From contig CAJYHS010000086.1 in NCBI GenBank assembly GCA_913774715.1, positions 1 to 64,000 of the forward strand: a stretch of DNA of 64,000 nucleotides, read 5' to 3'. Below the pieces are notes generated by a model that ran no database searches, was not told the origin of the DNA, and saw only the letters and a program-made list of their open reading frames with translations. The DNA comes from an uncultured Siphonobacter sp. (GTDB lineage: Bacteria; Bacteroidota; Bacteroidia; Cytophagales; Spirosomataceae). Position 1 is the first letter of the stretch, and the number at the start of each line of letters is the position of its first letter. Of this stretch, positions 60,797 through 64,000 are shown piece by piece. The translations under genes and the position numbers were made by a program.

Positions 60797-61939
60797 CTAC
60801 TTCCCCAAACTCGCTTCAAAGGCTTGCGTTAACGCTTCCAGATCTTGAGGTTCATTATACACGTGTACGGCGATCCTCAGGATGGTTCCCCGGGTTGAAA
60901 TGAATACTTTTCGCTGAGTTAATTCCTGCTTTAACCGACTGTGATCTAAAGTATCGTGTCGAAGTCCGAATAAATGCGAAGCTCGCTGTGATTTCTCTGC
61001 CATCTGAAAGCCTAGTTCTTGCCAGCGTTCTACAAAGGGCGTAACCAGTGTACTGGAATAGTCCTGCACGGCTTGCGGTGTCCAGTCCAGCAATTGCTGT
61101 AAAGCGACTTTCTGCATAGGAATTTGGATGAAATTACTTTGCTCCCCCATCGAGTATCGACTTGCTCCCGGTCTGAGTTCCTGCGTATAATTCATCAGTG
61201 ACCGGAAATTATCACTGCCTTTGCGATTGATCCAGCTCTGTTCGATGGAACGCCCTTCGTCGAAGGCCGGACCATAATAAGCTAATCCCAGGCCATAGGT
61301 TCCCAGAAGCCACTTATAGCCGCTCACAATCAGGGCATCCGCCTGAATCTGGCTCATGTCAAAGGGGAGGGCTCCAACTGCTTGGGTGCCGTCGACAACC
61401 AGAAGGGTACCCGTTTCCCGGCAGCGTTGAGCCACAATTTTCAGATCAAACAAAACGCCATCCGACCAGTGCAGAGGAGCCAGTAATACCAGAGCAGTAC
61501 GTTCGGATAGGGCATTCAGGATAGCTTCGTTCCAGCTGGGGCCATCTTTGGTTCGCTTGATGGTAACCATCTCCAGTTGTTGCGTCTCGCAAACTTCTTC
61601 CCAGGCGTATACATCCGAGGGAAACTCGTTTTCTACCAGTAAAATCTGCTGACCCGGCTGGGCTTTCAGGTTCTTAGCCACATTGGCCATTCCATACGAA
61701 ACGGATGGGATAATGGCCACTCGTTCGGCAGGAACCTGAATGAGTTGTCCAAATAATTTCCGTACGGCATCCACATCCGTAAAATAATCTTCCTGAACAA
61801 TGGATTGAGGCTGCGACTTTCGCAGTACGCCTTTGATCCCGGCTTCTTCCACATGCTTGAGCAAAGGAGACATAGAGGCCCCGTTCAGGTAATGAATGGA
61901 TTCATCCAAAGAAAATAAGTGTTTCTGACTGGTTAACAT
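60797..61939 (-). CDS. Class V aminotransferase-fold PLP enzyme
   Basis: The 380-residue enzyme has the fold-type I features of the cysteine desulfurase/isopenicillin-N-epimerase-like group: Ser/Tyr at SVSYGMANV (about 79-87), cofactor Asp183 with Gln186 in VVDGTQAVGA, His157 in APLHWSDG, and the Schiff-base Lys209 in SGYKWLLG. No Cys in a mobile-loop position is evident, so desulfurase activity is unlikely. The substrate cannot be told; neighbours give no pathway. It is convergent with the small hypothetical gene and divergent from gyrB. Confidence 0.8.
   Translation of the reverse strand: MLTSQKHLFSLDESIHYLNGASMSPLLKHVEEAGIKGVLRKSQPQSIVQEDYFTDVDAVRKLFGQLIQVPAERVAIIPSVSYGMANVAKNLKAQPGQQILLVENEFPSDVYAWEEVCETQQLEMVTIKRTKDGPSWNEAILNALSERTALVLLAPLHWSDGVLFDLKIVAQRCRETGTLLVVDGTQAVGALPFDMSQIQADALIVSGYKWLLGTYGLGLAYYGPAFDEGRSIEQSWINRKGSDNFRSLMNYTQELRPGASRYSMGEQSNFIQIPMQKVALQQLLDWTPQAVQDYSSTLVTPFVERWQELGFQMAEKSQRASHLFGLRHDTLDHSRLKQELTQRKVFISTRGTILRIAVHVYNEPQDLEALTQAFEASLGK

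Positions 61940-64000
<2,061 letters not shown>

Overview
The window comes from a Bacteroidota chromosome, most likely a Cytophagales/Spirosomataceae-type bacterium. The evidence is two SusC/SusD pairs, a DUF1735-type surface lipoprotein, a PorU-like sortase of the type IX secretion system, Bacteroidota promoters of the form TTTG-N19-21-TAnnTTTG, and almost no Shine-Dalgarno sequences. No genus can be fixed from the sequence alone. I saw no tRNA, rRNA, CRISPR array, prophage or complete insertion sequence.

Layout. 1-8 kb: a putative operator pair at the left edge, an M14 carboxypeptidase, an FAD oxidoreductase, a large TolB-propeller/beta-barrel outer-membrane protein with a G10 tract, and a short CPA1 antiporter. 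8-17.5 kb: a susC-susD-endo/exonuclease/phosphatase unit, glnS and a tandem UspA protein. 17.5-24 kb: a C25/PorU-like peptidase with two AT-rich envelope-polysaccharide-type genes upstream on the same strand. 24-31.5 kb: padR-pspC, nnr, a DUF4136 lipoprotein and a POTRA/Omp85 protein. 31.5-37 kb: a second susC-susD-DUF1735 unit.

37.5-51 kb is the most coherent block. It holds lutC, lutB, lutA, rhamnulokinase, RhaI isomerase, RhaM mutarotase, a fused RhaE aldolase/RhaW dehydrogenase, a GH78 alpha-L-rhamnosidase and a divergent GntR-type regulator. Together these encode a continuous route: L-rhamnoside, then L-rhamnose, L-rhamnulose, rhamnulose-1-P, DHAP plus L-lactaldehyde, L-lactate and pyruvate. 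The neighbouring susCD unit could be the importer, but that is inference.

51-58.7 kb is mosaic. A MoxR-like AAA+ gene and its VWA-type partner lie 4.6 kb apart. Between them are a stand-alone EF-Tu domain-III-like gene, a blaI/blaR1-like pair with tandem operators, an FAH-family enzyme, a YcxB-like membrane protein and a fully decayed Doc toxin-antitoxin module. 58.7-64 kb: alanine dehydrogenase, a small conserved hypothetical, a class V aminotransferase and the 5' part of gyrB, which runs off the window.

Intergenic spaces from 41 kb onward carry several imperfect palindromes that resemble REPIN or MITE elements. These include a 100-bp element with perfect 25-bp terminal inverted repeats and a degraded tandem copy.
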